DNA from: Rugamonas violacea
Lineage (GTDB): Bacteria; Pseudomonadota; Gammaproteobacteria; Burkholderiales; Burkholderiaceae_D
DNA length: 38,642 nt
Direction of reading: 5' to 3'
NCBI RefSeq assembly: GCF_016461825.1
Contig: NZ_JAEMNU010000145.1
Span: forward strand, 35,203 to 73,844
The position numbers and the translations under genes are program-made. The notes below the pieces were generated by a model. It made no database searches, was not told where the DNA came from, and was given only the letters and a program-made list of their open reading frames with translations. The first letter of the stretch is position 1. The number at the start of each line of letters is the position of its first letter. Below are positions 16,409 through 23,853 of this stretch, piece by piece.

Positions 16409-17617
16409 ATGCACCAGACCAATTTCCTCGTCCGCGAACCGCTGCTCGATCCGCAACAGCGGGTGCTCGGCTATGAGCTGAGCTGGCAGGACGGCGCGCC
16501 CGGCGTGGCCGCGCCGGCGGCGCTGGAGGCCTTGGTCGGCTTCGTCGCCGGCCGGGTCAACCATCCGGACGACGGCTGGCTGCTGCGCGACAAGACCCTG
16601 TTCCTGCAAGCGGTGCCGGCGATGCTGTCGACCGACGCGCTGCACAACATGCCCCCCGAACACACCGTGCTGTCGATCCAGACCGCCACGCTGGCCGATC
16701 CGGCCACCCTGGCCGCCGTGCGGGCGCTGCGCGCCGGCGGCGTCGGCATTTTGCTGCGCCAGGCCGACCTGGCCAAGCTCGGCAAGGGGCTGGCCGGCGT
16801 CGCCTCGCATGTCGAGGTGCGCTTCACCGGCGCCGACCTGGCGGCCCAGGCGCGCAACTACGCCGCGTTGAAGCAGGCGGCGGTGCGCATGGTCGGCCGG
16901 CCGGTGGGCAACTGGGCCGACTTCGACGTCTGCGCCGCCCTCGGCCTGGACGCCTTCGTCGGCAAGCTGCACCTGACGCCGCGGCCGGGCAGCGTGGCGA
17001 AGGGCATGAACCCGGCCCAGACCATCATCCTGCAACTGATGCAGATGGTGCGGCAGAACGCCGACGTGGCGCAGATCGAGGCGGTGCTCAAGCGCGACGC
17101 CACCTTGTCCTACAAACTATTGAGATTTATCAATTCGGCCGGCTTCGGCGCCGGGCGCGAGGTGCAGTCGCTGCGCCAGGCCCTGGCCCTGTTGGGCTAT
17201 TCGCCGCTGTACCGCTGGCTGACCCTGTTGCTGGCCACCGCCAGCAGCAACGGTTATTCGCCGGTGCTGCTGGAAACGGCGGTGGTGCGCGGCCGCCTGG
17301 CCGAGTTGCTCGGCCAGGCCGCGCTGGGCAAGAGCGAGGCGGAGAACATTTTTGTCGCCGGCATGTTCTCGCTGCTCGACCGCCTGCTCGGCATGCCGAT
17401 GGAACAGGTGCTGGAGTCGATCCAGCTGGCCGACGACGTGGTGGCGGCGCTGCTGACGCGGGGCGGCAAGTACGGCCCGTATCTGGCGCTGGCCGAGGCC
17501 TGCGAACTCAATTCCTCGCTGGTGGCCGCGCTGGCCCATTCGCTGGGGCTGAGTCCGCAGGACGTCAACCAGGCCCACCTGTCGGCGCTGGCCTGGGCGC
17601 AGAACGTGGCGACCTAG
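16409..17617 (+). CDS. EAL-HDOD (YuxH-type) protein with degenerate EAL domain
   Basis: 402 residues from ATG 16409, where the family's usual start (FLVREPLLDPQQRVLGYEL) begins; an upstream frame extension is Arg/Pro-rich and not family-like. The N-terminal half resembles an EAL domain, but the EAL motif reads YELSW and the acidic metal-binding residues of active phosphodiesterases are not evident, so c-di-GMP hydrolysis is unlikely. The C-terminal half (about 205-395) is an HDOD domain (LKRDATLSYKLLRFINSAG). Such proteins are often signalling scaffolds. It follows cheZ by 177 bases and may be co-transcribed. Its weak ribosome binding site makes the start uncertain. Confidence 0.85.
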   Translation: MHQTNFLVREPLLDPQQRVLGYELSWQDGAPGVAAPAALEALVGFVAGRVNHPDDGWLLRDKTLFLQAVPAMLSTDALHNMPPEHTVLSIQTATLADPATLAAVRALRAGGVGILLRQADLAKLGKGLAGVASHVEVRFTGADLAAQARNYAALKQAAVRMVGRPVGNWADFDVCAALGLDAFVGKLHLTPRPGSVAKGMNPAQTIILQLMQMVRQNADVAQIEAVLKRDATLSYKLLRFINSAGFGAGREVQSLRQALALLGYSPLYRWLTLLLATASSNGYSPVLLETAVVRGRLAELLGQAALGKSEAENIFVAGMFSLLDRLLGMPMEQVLESIQLADDVVAALLTRGGKYGPYLALAEACELNSSLVAALAHSLGLSPQDVNQAHLSALAWAQNVAT

Positions 17618-17648
17618 GGGGAGTCTTTTCACCCAAGGGCGAAGGGCC

Positions 17649-17675
17649 GGGGTCGGACCCGGCGGGTCCGACCCC
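17649..17675. repeat. Palindromic repeat family 1, copy 1
   Basis: GGGGTCGGACCC, a 3-base spacer, then GGGTCCGACCCC: perfect 12-bp arms. It lies between the convergent ends of the HDOD gene and panC. A second copy at 22125-22151 differs only in the spacer, and both are flanked by GCC and AGGT. Confidence 0.9.
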
Positions 17676-17718
17676 AGGTTTTGCCGCTGGGTTGCGCCGC
17701 CGGGTTGCGCCGGCCGGC

Positions 17719-18558
17719 CTAGATTTCCAGATTGTCGATCAGGCGGGTGCCGCCCAGCTTGGCCGCGGCCAGCACCACCAGCGGCGCGCCCTGGGCCAGG
17801 TCGCCGGCGCTCGGCGCTTGCAGGTCGATGCGCTTGCGGATCGAGATGTAGTCCGGGTTCCAGCCGCGCTTGGCCAGCTCGTCCATCGCCTTGCGTTCCA
17901 GCTGGGCGATGTCGAGGTGGCCGGCGCGCATTTCGCCGGCGACGAAGTTGAGCGCCTGGTACAGGGCCGGCGCCTCGGCGCGCTCGTTTTCCGACAGGTA
18001 CATATTGCGCGACGACAGGGCCAGGCCGTCCTCGGCGCGGTAGGTCTCGGCGGCGATGATCTCGGTGGGCAGGGCGAACTGGCGGCTCATGTTGCGGATG
18101 ATCATCAACTGCTGGTAATCCTTCTTGCCGAACACGGCCACGCGCGGCTGCACGCAGGCGAACAGCTTCATCACCACCGTGGTCACGCCGGTGAAGAAGC
18201 CGGGGCGGAACTCGCCCTCCAGCGTGTTGCCCAGGTCCTCGGGCGGGCGGATGCGGAACTCCTGCGGTTCCGGGTACAAGTCTTTCTCGGTCGGCGCGAA
18301 CAGCACGTAGACGCCTTCCTTCTCCAGCTTCTCGACGTCGGCCTGGAAGGTGCGCGGGTATTTTTCGAAGTCCTCGCCGGGGCCGAACTGCAGGCGGTTG
18401 ACGAAGATCGAGGCGACCACCGGGTCGCCGTGCTTGCGCGCCAGGCGCATCAGCGACAGGTGGCCTTCGTGCAGATTGCCCATGGTGGGGACGAAGGCGG
18501 TGCGCAGTTGACCGCTCAGTTGGTCGCGCAGTTCTTCAATGGAGGAGATGATTTTCAT
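17719..18558 (-). CDS. panC: Pantothenate synthetase
   Basis: Condenses pantoate and beta-alanine using ATP, the last step of vitamin B5 synthesis. 279 residues. PTMGNLHEGHLSL (24-36) holds the HIGH-type ATP site; FVNRLQFGPGEDFEKYPRT, VFGKKDYQQL and the LSSRNMYL loop are all present. It follows scpA by 56 bases on the same strand, so DUF3460-scpA-panC is probably one operon, a pairing seen in other betaproteobacteria. Confidence 0.97.
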   Translation of the reverse strand: MKIISSIEELRDQLSGQLRTAFVPTMGNLHEGHLSLMRLARKHGDPVVASIFVNRLQFGPGEDFEKYPRTFQADVEKLEKEGVYVLFAPTEKDLYPEPQEFRIRPPEDLGNTLEGEFRPGFFTGVTTVVMKLFACVQPRVAVFGKKDYQQLMIIRNMSRQFALPTEIIAAETYRAEDGLALSSRNMYLSENERAEAPALYQALNFVAGEMRAGHLDIAQLERKAMDELAKRGWNPDYISIRKRIDLQAPSAGDLAQGAPLVVLAAAKLGGTRLIDNLEI

Positions 18559-18614
18559 GGCATGCTTTCGCGCTGGGCGTAATGGGGAATAGGGGGAGGG
18601 CGCGGCGTCGCGGC

Positions 18615-19592
18615 TCAGGCCGGCGAATACGCCAGGCGCACGTAGATCGGCGCGAACGGCTCGGCCTGGGTGATCTCGATCAGGGTTTCCTTGGCCAGCT
18701 CGAGCAGGGCGACAAAGTTGACCACCACCACCGGCACGCCGCCGGCGATGTCGAACAGGTCGGCGAACTCGATGAAGCGCGACGATTGTAACTTGCGCAG
18801 GATCGAGGTCATGTGCTCCCGCACCGACAACTCCTCGCGGCTGATGTGGTGGTGCTGGGTCAGCTTGGCGCGCTTGAACACGTCGAGCCAGGCGCGCTGC
18901 AGGTCGATCGGCTCGACCTCGGGCCAGTGCTGCTCCATGCCCTGCTCGATGAACACGCGCGGCCGGACGAAGTCGCGCTCCAGCTGCGGCACGGTGTTCA
19001 GGTCGTAGGCGGCCAGCTTGATCTGCTCGTATTCGAGCAGGCGGCGCACCAGGTCGGCGCGCGGGTCGAAGTCGGGGTCGTCCAGGATCTCGCTGTGGCG
19101 CGGCGGCAGCAGCATGCGCGACTTGATCTCGATCAGCATGGCCGCCATCAGCAGGTACTCGGCGGCCAGCTCCAGGTTCGACAGGCGGATCTGGTCGACA
19201 TATTTCAGGTATTGCAGGGTGACCTGCGCCATCGGGATGTCGAGGATGTTGAAGTTTTGCTTGCGGATCAGGTAGAGCAGCAGATCGAGCGGGCCTTCGA
19301 AGGCGTCGAGGAAGATCTCCAGCGCGTCGGGCGGAATGTACAGGTCGGTCGGCATGCGCAGCATCGGCTCGCCGTACAGGCGGGCCAGCGCGGTGTCGGC
19401 GGCCGGCGTCTCGGTTGCGGCGGCGGCGGCCACAGTGGCGGCGGTGGCCGTTGTGTCCGGCTCCGCCGTGGTGGCGGCGCCGACGGCGGCGGGCGCCGGC
19501 TCGGCGGCGCCGGTGGGCGGCGTGTCGAGCAGCGCGATAGCCTCGTCAGCCGGCGTCAGCGCCGTGGCGCTGGCCGTTTCTTCTGGCAACAT
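18615..19592 (-). CDS. scpA: Segregation and condensation protein A
   Basis: Kleisin subunit of the Smc-ScpAB condensin. 325 residues. The conserved core starts near residue 85: FLDAFEGPLDLLLYLIRKQN, DIPMAQVTLQYLKYVD and ELAAEYLLMAAMLIEIKSRMLLP. Residues 1-70 are a low-complexity Ala/Thr/Pro extension not needed for the kleisin fold. Only the gene for ScpA is present; scpB is not in the window. Flanked by a DUF3460 gene upstream and panC downstream. Confidence 0.95.
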   Translation of the reverse strand: MLPEETASATALTPADEAIALLDTPPTGAAEPAPAAVGAATTAEPDTTATAATVAAAAATETPAADTALARLYGEPMLRMPTDLYIPPDALEIFLDAFEGPLDLLLYLIRKQNFNILDIPMAQVTLQYLKYVDQIRLSNLELAAEYLLMAAMLIEIKSRMLLPPRHSEILDDPDFDPRADLVRRLLEYEQIKLAAYDLNTVPQLERDFVRPRVFIEQGMEQHWPEVEPIDLQRAWLDVFKRAKLTQHHHISREELSVREHMTSILRKLQSSRFIEFADLFDIAGGVPVVVVNFVALLELAKETLIEITQAEPFAPIYVRLAYSPA

Positions 19593-19610
19593 CCTAGCCG
19601 CCCCGGGCTG

Positions 19611-19820
19611 TTAGACCTTGTTTTGGTAGACGTAAGCTTGTTGCTTGACGGCCGATTCAAGCTGGCGCTCTTGTTCCGACAGCGACACCGGCGCCTTGTC
19701 CCACAGCAGGGCGCGGCCGGCGCGTTGGCCTTCTTCCATGCCCGGATTCTTGGCCTTCAGCTCTTTGATGAACAAAGTGTGCTCGGATTCGTACATCTGA
19801 TGTTGTTTGGTCAGTTTCAT
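19611..19820 (-). CDS. DUF3460 family protein
   Basis: 69-residue protein beginning MKLTKQHQMYESEHTLFIKE and containing GRALLWDK, the pattern of the betaproteobacterial DUF3460 family. Charged, no signal peptide or membrane segment. It sits 18 bases upstream of scpA on the same strand. Function unknown. Confidence 0.85.
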   Translation of the reverse strand: MKLTKQHQMYESEHTLFIKELKAKNPGMEEGQRAGRALLWDKAPVSLSEQERQLESAVKQQAYVYQNKV

Positions 19821-19943
19821 GGATTCAATGTGGATGGATCAGTAGCGCGTATTTTACCGCGCCCGGCGCGGCGGCGGTAATTCTATCGCTGCCGGCGGGC
19901 AATCCGGCGGCCGCGCCGCGCACGGCGGGCGCCGCCGGCCGGT

Positions 19944-21011
19944 TCAAAACTTGTGGCGCAGGCCCAGCGCCAGGGTGTTGCCGGCGGCGGCGTTGCTCAG
20001 CTTGTCGTGGAGGAAAACCGAGTACAGGTCGGTGCGCAGCGACAGGTTGTGGTCGTAGCCGGCGCTGGCGGTGTCGCGGTGGAAGGCCGCCTTGAGCGCC
20101 GAACTCTCGCGCGAGCGGGCCCAGGCCAGCATCCAGCTGCCGGCGCCGGCCGGCAAGGACAGGCCGAGGTGGCCGGTGCGCGTGCGTCGGCCGCTGACTT
20201 CGGTATTGGCGCGGTTGTAGCCGGCGTACAACTTGACGATGTTGAAGTCGTAGCTGGCGGCGGCGAAATACACGCTTTGCGAGGGCGCGGCGGCGCTGAT
20301 GTTGAGGCCGTTGCTGACGCGCTGGGCCGCCGCCGTCAGCGCCAGCGCCGCGCCGGTGTAGCGCAGCACCGCCGCCTTGTTGTTGCCGTAGCTGGTGGCG
20401 GCGCCTTCGCCCAGGTTGCCCTGCAGCGTCAGGCTGACGCCGCCGACGGTGGGCGACAGGTAGGCCAGGGCGTTGTTCCAGCCGGTGTCGCCGACGATGG
20501 CGCTGCCGAAGGGCACGCTCCACAACTGGTCGACAAACGGCGACAGGCGGGTCGAAAAACCGAAGGGGTTGGCGTAGGAGGTGGCGACGAACAGGGGATT
20601 GGGCAGCCGTCCCAGGCGCAGCGTGCCCCAGTTGCCGGCCAGGCCGACATAGGCGGCGCGGGAAAACAGCGCCTCGCCGGGCACCCGGCCGGCCTCGCCG
20701 GTGTCGGCGCGGAAGAAACTCTCCAGCGCGAACTGGGCGGACAGGCCGTCGCCCAATTGTTCCGTGCCGGCCACGCCCCAGTAGGAGGTGGTCATGCCGC
20801 CGTTGTTGACGAGCGTGCTGCGGCCGCCGCCGACGCCGCTCACGCCGCTGCCGCCGCTGGCGCTGGCGGCGTAGACGTCGACCAGGCCGTACAGGCGCAC
20901 ATTGTTTTGCTGGGTCTGGGGCTGGGCCTGGGCCTGCGCCTGCGCCATGGCCGATGTCGCGGCGCAGCAAAACAAGGGCAGGGCCAGCATGCTGGGGGAA
21001 ATGGTTTTCAT
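19944..21011 (-). CDS. Gram-negative general porin
   Basis: Outer-membrane beta-barrel porin, 355 residues. A signal peptide of about 23 residues ends in SAMA, followed by a short Ala/Gln-rich stretch. The mature start NNVRLYGLVDVYAA, the internal YVGLAGNWGTLRLGR and the C-terminal aromatic LGLRHKF fit betaproteobacterial porins and BAM recognition. GGAG precedes the ATG. It is transcribed divergently from the EamA gene. Solute specificity cannot be read from the sequence. Confidence 0.93.
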   Translation of the reverse strand: MKTISPSMLALPLFCCAATSAMAQAQAQAQPQTQQNNVRLYGLVDVYAASASGGSGVSGVGGGRSTLVNNGGMTTSYWGVAGTEQLGDGLSAQFALESFFRADTGEAGRVPGEALFSRAAYVGLAGNWGTLRLGRLPNPLFVATSYANPFGFSTRLSPFVDQLWSVPFGSAIVGDTGWNNALAYLSPTVGGVSLTLQGNLGEGAATSYGNNKAAVLRYTGAALALTAAAQRVSNGLNISAAAPSQSVYFAAASYDFNIVKLYAGYNRANTEVSGRRTRTGHLGLSLPAGAGSWMLAWARSRESSALKAAFHRDTASAGYDHNLSLRTDLYSVFLHDKLSNAAAGNTLALGLRHKF

Positions 21012-21153
21012 CGTTTCTCCTCGGATACGGTCGACAAAGCCCGTCTCATCCTACCCTTTATTGGCACGATTTCAAGTTATTGCGGCGCACTGTCGCGGGA
21101 CGGCGACAGGTGAATCGCGTATGCTGTGCCTTTGCCAAAAACCAGCCGCCCGC

Positions 21154-22053
21154 ATGAACCACCGCCTCACGCCCAAAGTCGCCCTCATGTTGACCCTGGC
21201 TCCCTTGCTGTGGGCCGGCAACGCCATCGTCGGCCGCCTGGTGCACGAGGCCGTGCCGCCCATCCTGCTCAACTTCCTGCGCTGGGCCATCGCCCTGCTG
21301 ATCCTGCTGCCGCTGGCCGGCCCGGTGTTCCGCCGCGACGGCCCGGTATGGCCGCACTGGCGCCGCTTCGCGCTGCTCGGCCTGCTGGGCATCGGCATCT
21401 ACAACGCGCTGCAATACCTGGCGCTGCAAAGCTCGACGCCGATCAACGTCACGCTGGTGGCCTCGGGCATGCCGGTGTGGATGATGTTGACGGGTTGGAT
21501 GTTCTTCGGCGTCAAGGTGTCGCGCCGCCAGATGGCCGGTGCCGTGCTGTCGATCGGCGGCGTGTTGTTGGTGCTGGCGCGCGGCGAGTGGGTCCATCTG
21601 CTCGAACTGCGCCTGGTGGCCGGCGACGTCTTCATGATCCTGGCGACCATCGCCTGGTCGCTGTACAGCTGGCTGTTGACGCGCTCCAAGTTGCCGCAGC
21701 AGATACGCGCCGACTGGGCCGGCTTTTTGGCGGCGCAGGTGGCCTTCGGCGTGCTTTGGTCGGGCGCCTTCGCGGCGGGCGAGTGGGCCGTCGGCAGCGC
21801 CCAGGTGCAGTGGAGTTGGACCCTGGCGGCGGCGCTGGCGTATGTGGCGATCGGCCCGGCGGTGATCGCCTTCCGTTGCTGGGGCGCCGGCGTGCAGCAG
21901 GCCGGCCCCAGCGTGGGTGCCTTCTTCAGCAATCTGACGCCGCTGTTCGCCGCGCTGATGTCGTCGGCCTTCCTCGGCGAGGCGCCGCACGGCTACCACC
22001 TGGCGGCGTTCGCCTTGATCGTCGGCGGAATCGTGGTGTCGTCGCGCCGCTGA
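21154..22053 (+). CDS. EamA/DMT-family transporter
   Basis: Inner-membrane permease with about ten transmembrane helices in two EamA repeats (residues 5-140 and 150-295); 299 residues. Seen: LLWAGNAIVGR near the N-terminus, RWAIALLILLPLA, and YLALQSSTPINVTLVASGMP. The ATG at 21154 gives the usual start of the family; an ATG at 21121 adds 11 residues and has a better ribosome binding site (AGGTGA), so the true start is open. Substrate unknown; members export amino acids or metabolites. Confidence 0.9.
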   Translation: MNHRLTPKVALMLTLAPLLWAGNAIVGRLVHEAVPPILLNFLRWAIALLILLPLAGPVFRRDGPVWPHWRRFALLGLLGIGIYNALQYLALQSSTPINVTLVASGMPVWMMLTGWMFFGVKVSRRQMAGAVLSIGGVLLVLARGEWVHLLELRLVAGDVFMILATIAWSLYSWLLTRSKLPQQIRADWAGFLAAQVAFGVLWSGAFAAGEWAVGSAQVQWSWTLAAALAYVAIGPAVIAFRCWGAGVQQAGPSVGAFFSNLTPLFAALMSSAFLGEAPHGYHLAAFALIVGGIVVSSRR

Positions 22054-22124
22054 GGCGCGCGTTCACGCCGATGCCGCTCGGTTAAGACGCCGGCGGCTAT
22101 ACAACCACCCTGAGGCGGAGAGCC

Positions 22125-22151
22125 GGGGTCGGACCCGCTGGGTCCGACCCC
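22125..22151. repeat. Palindromic repeat family 1, copy 2
   Basis: GGGGTCGGACCC, spacer GCT, then GGGTCCGACCCC. Same element as 17649-17675, here after the EamA gene stop codon and before the GNAT fragment. Confidence 0.9.
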
Positions 22152-22178
22152 AGGTGCGCCTTTGGGGTGGCGCGGGGC

Positions 22179-22350
22179 TTAGTGGCGCAACTGGCGCCGC
22201 ATCACCAGCGGCGGCGGCTCCATCGGGTTGGCGTGGCTGTATTCCAGCTCCTCGGCCAGCTCGAACTCGAAAGCGGTGTAGACGTCGATCAGCTTGGGTT
22301 GGTCGCTGCGCACGGCCAGGCGCAGCTCCTCGACGCAGTAGGTTAGGCGA
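22179..22350 (-). pseudogene. Truncated copy of the GNAT gene 3' end
   Basis: About 165 bases match the 3' end of the intact GNAT gene at 23365-23844, including its stop codon (here at 22179-22181), with about a dozen substitutions and a 1-base deletion. It encodes only the C-terminal quarter of the protein and ends where the transposase remnant begins. The two copies flank about 1 kb of accessory DNA. It could be a duplication made during insertion, or the remains of a tandem GNAT paralogue. Confidence 0.85.
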
Positions 22351-22351
22351 G

Positions 22352-22634
22352 GATGAAGCGATCTCGGCCGAAAAGACCTTCAATGACTATGAGCTGAGCT
22401 TCCCGCACGTAGATATTCAAGTACCAGCCTCAGATGCCCGACGAGACCTCGCGCCTCTGCTTGTTTCTGGCCATCGACCAAGCCATGCGCTGGATGCAGC
22501 GCGCCATCGGCTCGACAACGCCGATCCAGGCGCTCAACGAATGGCAACGTCGCAAGCTGGAACTATTCGTTAGACGCGTCTATTATCAGACCGGACTTGA
22601 CAGCTACATTCGTTCATTGCCCGTAGGTTTATGA
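22352..22634 (+). pseudogene. IS481-family transposase remnant
   Basis: Frame 1 reads KTFNDYELSFPHVDIQ; after an extra base at about 22421 the next frame continues YQPQMPDETSRL, FLAIDQAMRW, then jumps to IGSTTPIQALNEWQ and FVRRVYYQTGLDSY. These are the catalytic-core start (HVDIKYLPQM-type) and the extreme C-terminus of IS481-type transposases, recalled from the family. The N-terminus and the middle, including most of the DDE core, are missing. So the gene is truncated, frameshifted and internally deleted, and cannot be active. No terminal inverted repeats were identified. Confidence 0.75.
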
Positions 22635-22815
22635 TTATTTATGCATAATAATTGCAAAAATTTCACTTAATTTGCCTGGTATCAATATCTAAGTTTCGAG
22701 TTCTCTTAAACTGAGCTTAGGGAGGCATTCAACGCCTTCTTTCCGATAACTTGTTCGGAAGCGTTCAAGGTGTAGGAAAAATTGGATTTTTCTAAGACAT
22801 TTGATGGAGAACGAA

Positions 22816-23046
22816 ATGAAACAATTGAACTTGGTGGAGATTCAGGCGATTTCGGGTGCAATGGGGAGCCGTGGTCAGGTCGCACCAGTAGATACGCCGT
22901 GCACGAATGCGGTGATGGGAGGGGCGATGGCAGGAGCCATTGGTGGTTTTTTTGGTGGGCCACTGGCGTTCGTCGTGTGTGCATTTGGAGGCGCATTTGG
23001 CGGCTTCATCTCAGCGGGTCATCTGTGCCGCCTAGATAGTAAATGA
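22816..23046 (+). CDS. Double-glycine-leader bacteriocin-like peptide
   Basis: 76-residue precursor. The leader MKQLNLVEIQAISGA has the hydrophobic spacing (L-x-x-x-E-I-x-x-I-S-G-A) of class II bacteriocin leaders, with G-A at the cleavage point. The predicted mature peptide of 61 residues has a glycine-zipper core (GGAMAGAIGGFFGG, then FGGAFGGF) and cysteines C29, C55 and C71. GGAGA lies five bases before the ATG and decides this start over in-frame codons at 22801 and 22804. It would need a C39-peptidase ABC exporter, which is not in the window. It lies in AT-richer DNA between the GNAT copies. Killing activity is inferred only. Confidence 0.7.
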   Translation: MKQLNLVEIQAISGAMGSRGQVAPVDTPCTNAVMGGAMAGAIGGFFGGPLAFVVCAFGGAFGGFISAGHLCRLDSK

Positions 23047-23109
23047 GGCGGCCTTCACATGGTTTCCGAATCATTGTTTGGATGCGAATGAAAAATCAGG
23101 AGAGAGGAA

Positions 23110-23277
23110 ATGATCATCTTGAAGACGCTAATTGTAGGGAGCATAGGCGGTTTAGTTGGTTGGTACGTCGCCGATCATTCGCATGCAAATGGGTTAATGG
23201 CTTTTAAATATCTTTTTATTGGAAATGTGGCCGCATTGATTGGAGTTCTGATAAAGAGGAAAGTGGGGAAGAAATAG
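23110..23277 (+). CDS. Small two-helix membrane protein, candidate bacteriocin immunity protein
   Basis: 55-residue product starting MIILKTLIVGSIGGLVGWYV and ending IKRKVGKK. Two hydrophobic segments (about 4-20 and 33-48) and a basic tail suggest an inner-membrane protein with a cytoplasmic C-terminus. GGAGAGAGG just before the ATG is a strong ribosome binding site. It lies 63 bases after the bacteriocin-like gene on the same strand. Size, topology and position fit a dedicated immunity protein; the sequence itself matches no family I recognise. It could instead be an orphan holin-like or hypothetical peptide. Confidence 0.6.
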   Translation: MIILKTLIVGSIGGLVGWYVADHSHANGLMAFKYLFIGNVAALIGVLIKRKVGKK

Positions 23278-23364
23278 CGCATTAATTTATAAAGCGACAA
23301 GGCTGGTTTGGTGTCAGATCAATCTGCAGTCCGCTGAAAGAAACGTCACGACCTGATGCCAATT

Positions 23365-23844
23365 TTAATGCCGCAGCTGGCGCCGCATCACCAGCGGCGG
23401 CGGCTCCATCGGGTTGGCGTGGCTGTATTCCAGCTCCTCGGCCAGCTCGAACTCGAAGGCGGTGTAGAAGTCGATCAGTTTGGGCTGGTCGCTGCGCACG
23501 GCCAGGCGCAACTCCTCGATGCCGCAGGTCAGGCCGTGGTGGATCACCGCCTCCAGCAAATGCTGCGACAGGTTGCTGCCGCGCCGCGCGGCGATCACGC
23601 CCATGCGCAGGATTTCCCACACGTCCGGCTCGGCGTCGAGCGGCAGCCAACGCACCGAGCCGACCGGCACCTCGTCGATCAACAAGATAAAACCGCCGCC
23701 GTCGCGCAGGTGCTGCGCGACGAGTACGGCGGTTTCTCTGTGGCCACTCGAGGTGACGTTGACCTTGCCGGCCCACGCCGAGCGCGTGAGCTCGGCGATC
23801 AGTCTGGCATCGTCATTGTTTGCTTCGCGCACCACGATGTTCAT
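23365..23844 (-). CDS. GNAT-family N-acetyltransferase
   Basis: 159-residue single GNAT domain: IVVREANNDDARLIAELTRSAW at the start, GGFILLIDEVPVGSVRWLPL as strands 2-4, ILRMGVIAARRGSNLSQHLLE as the acetyl-CoA motif A (its usual G-x-G/A loop is R-R-G-S-N here), and IDFYTAFEFE late in the fold. It starts nine bases after the metG stop codon, so both are probably co-transcribed. Substrate unknown. A truncated copy of its 3' end lies at 22179-22350. Confidence 0.9.
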   Translation of the reverse strand: MNIVVREANNDDARLIAELTRSAWAGKVNVTSSGHRETAVLVAQHLRDGGGFILLIDEVPVGSVRWLPLDAEPDVWEILRMGVIAARRGSNLSQHLLEAVIHHGLTCGIEELRLAVRSDQPKLIDFYTAFEFELAEELEYSHANPMEPPPLVMRRQLRH

Positions 23845-23853
23845 CGACGGTCC

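Noticed and set aside
22652..22685. A sigma70 promoter for the bacteriocin-like gene (TTGCAA ... TATCAA)
   Set aside because: The spacing between the boxes is 22 bases, too long for a credible promoter; the A/T-rich stretch may still contain one.
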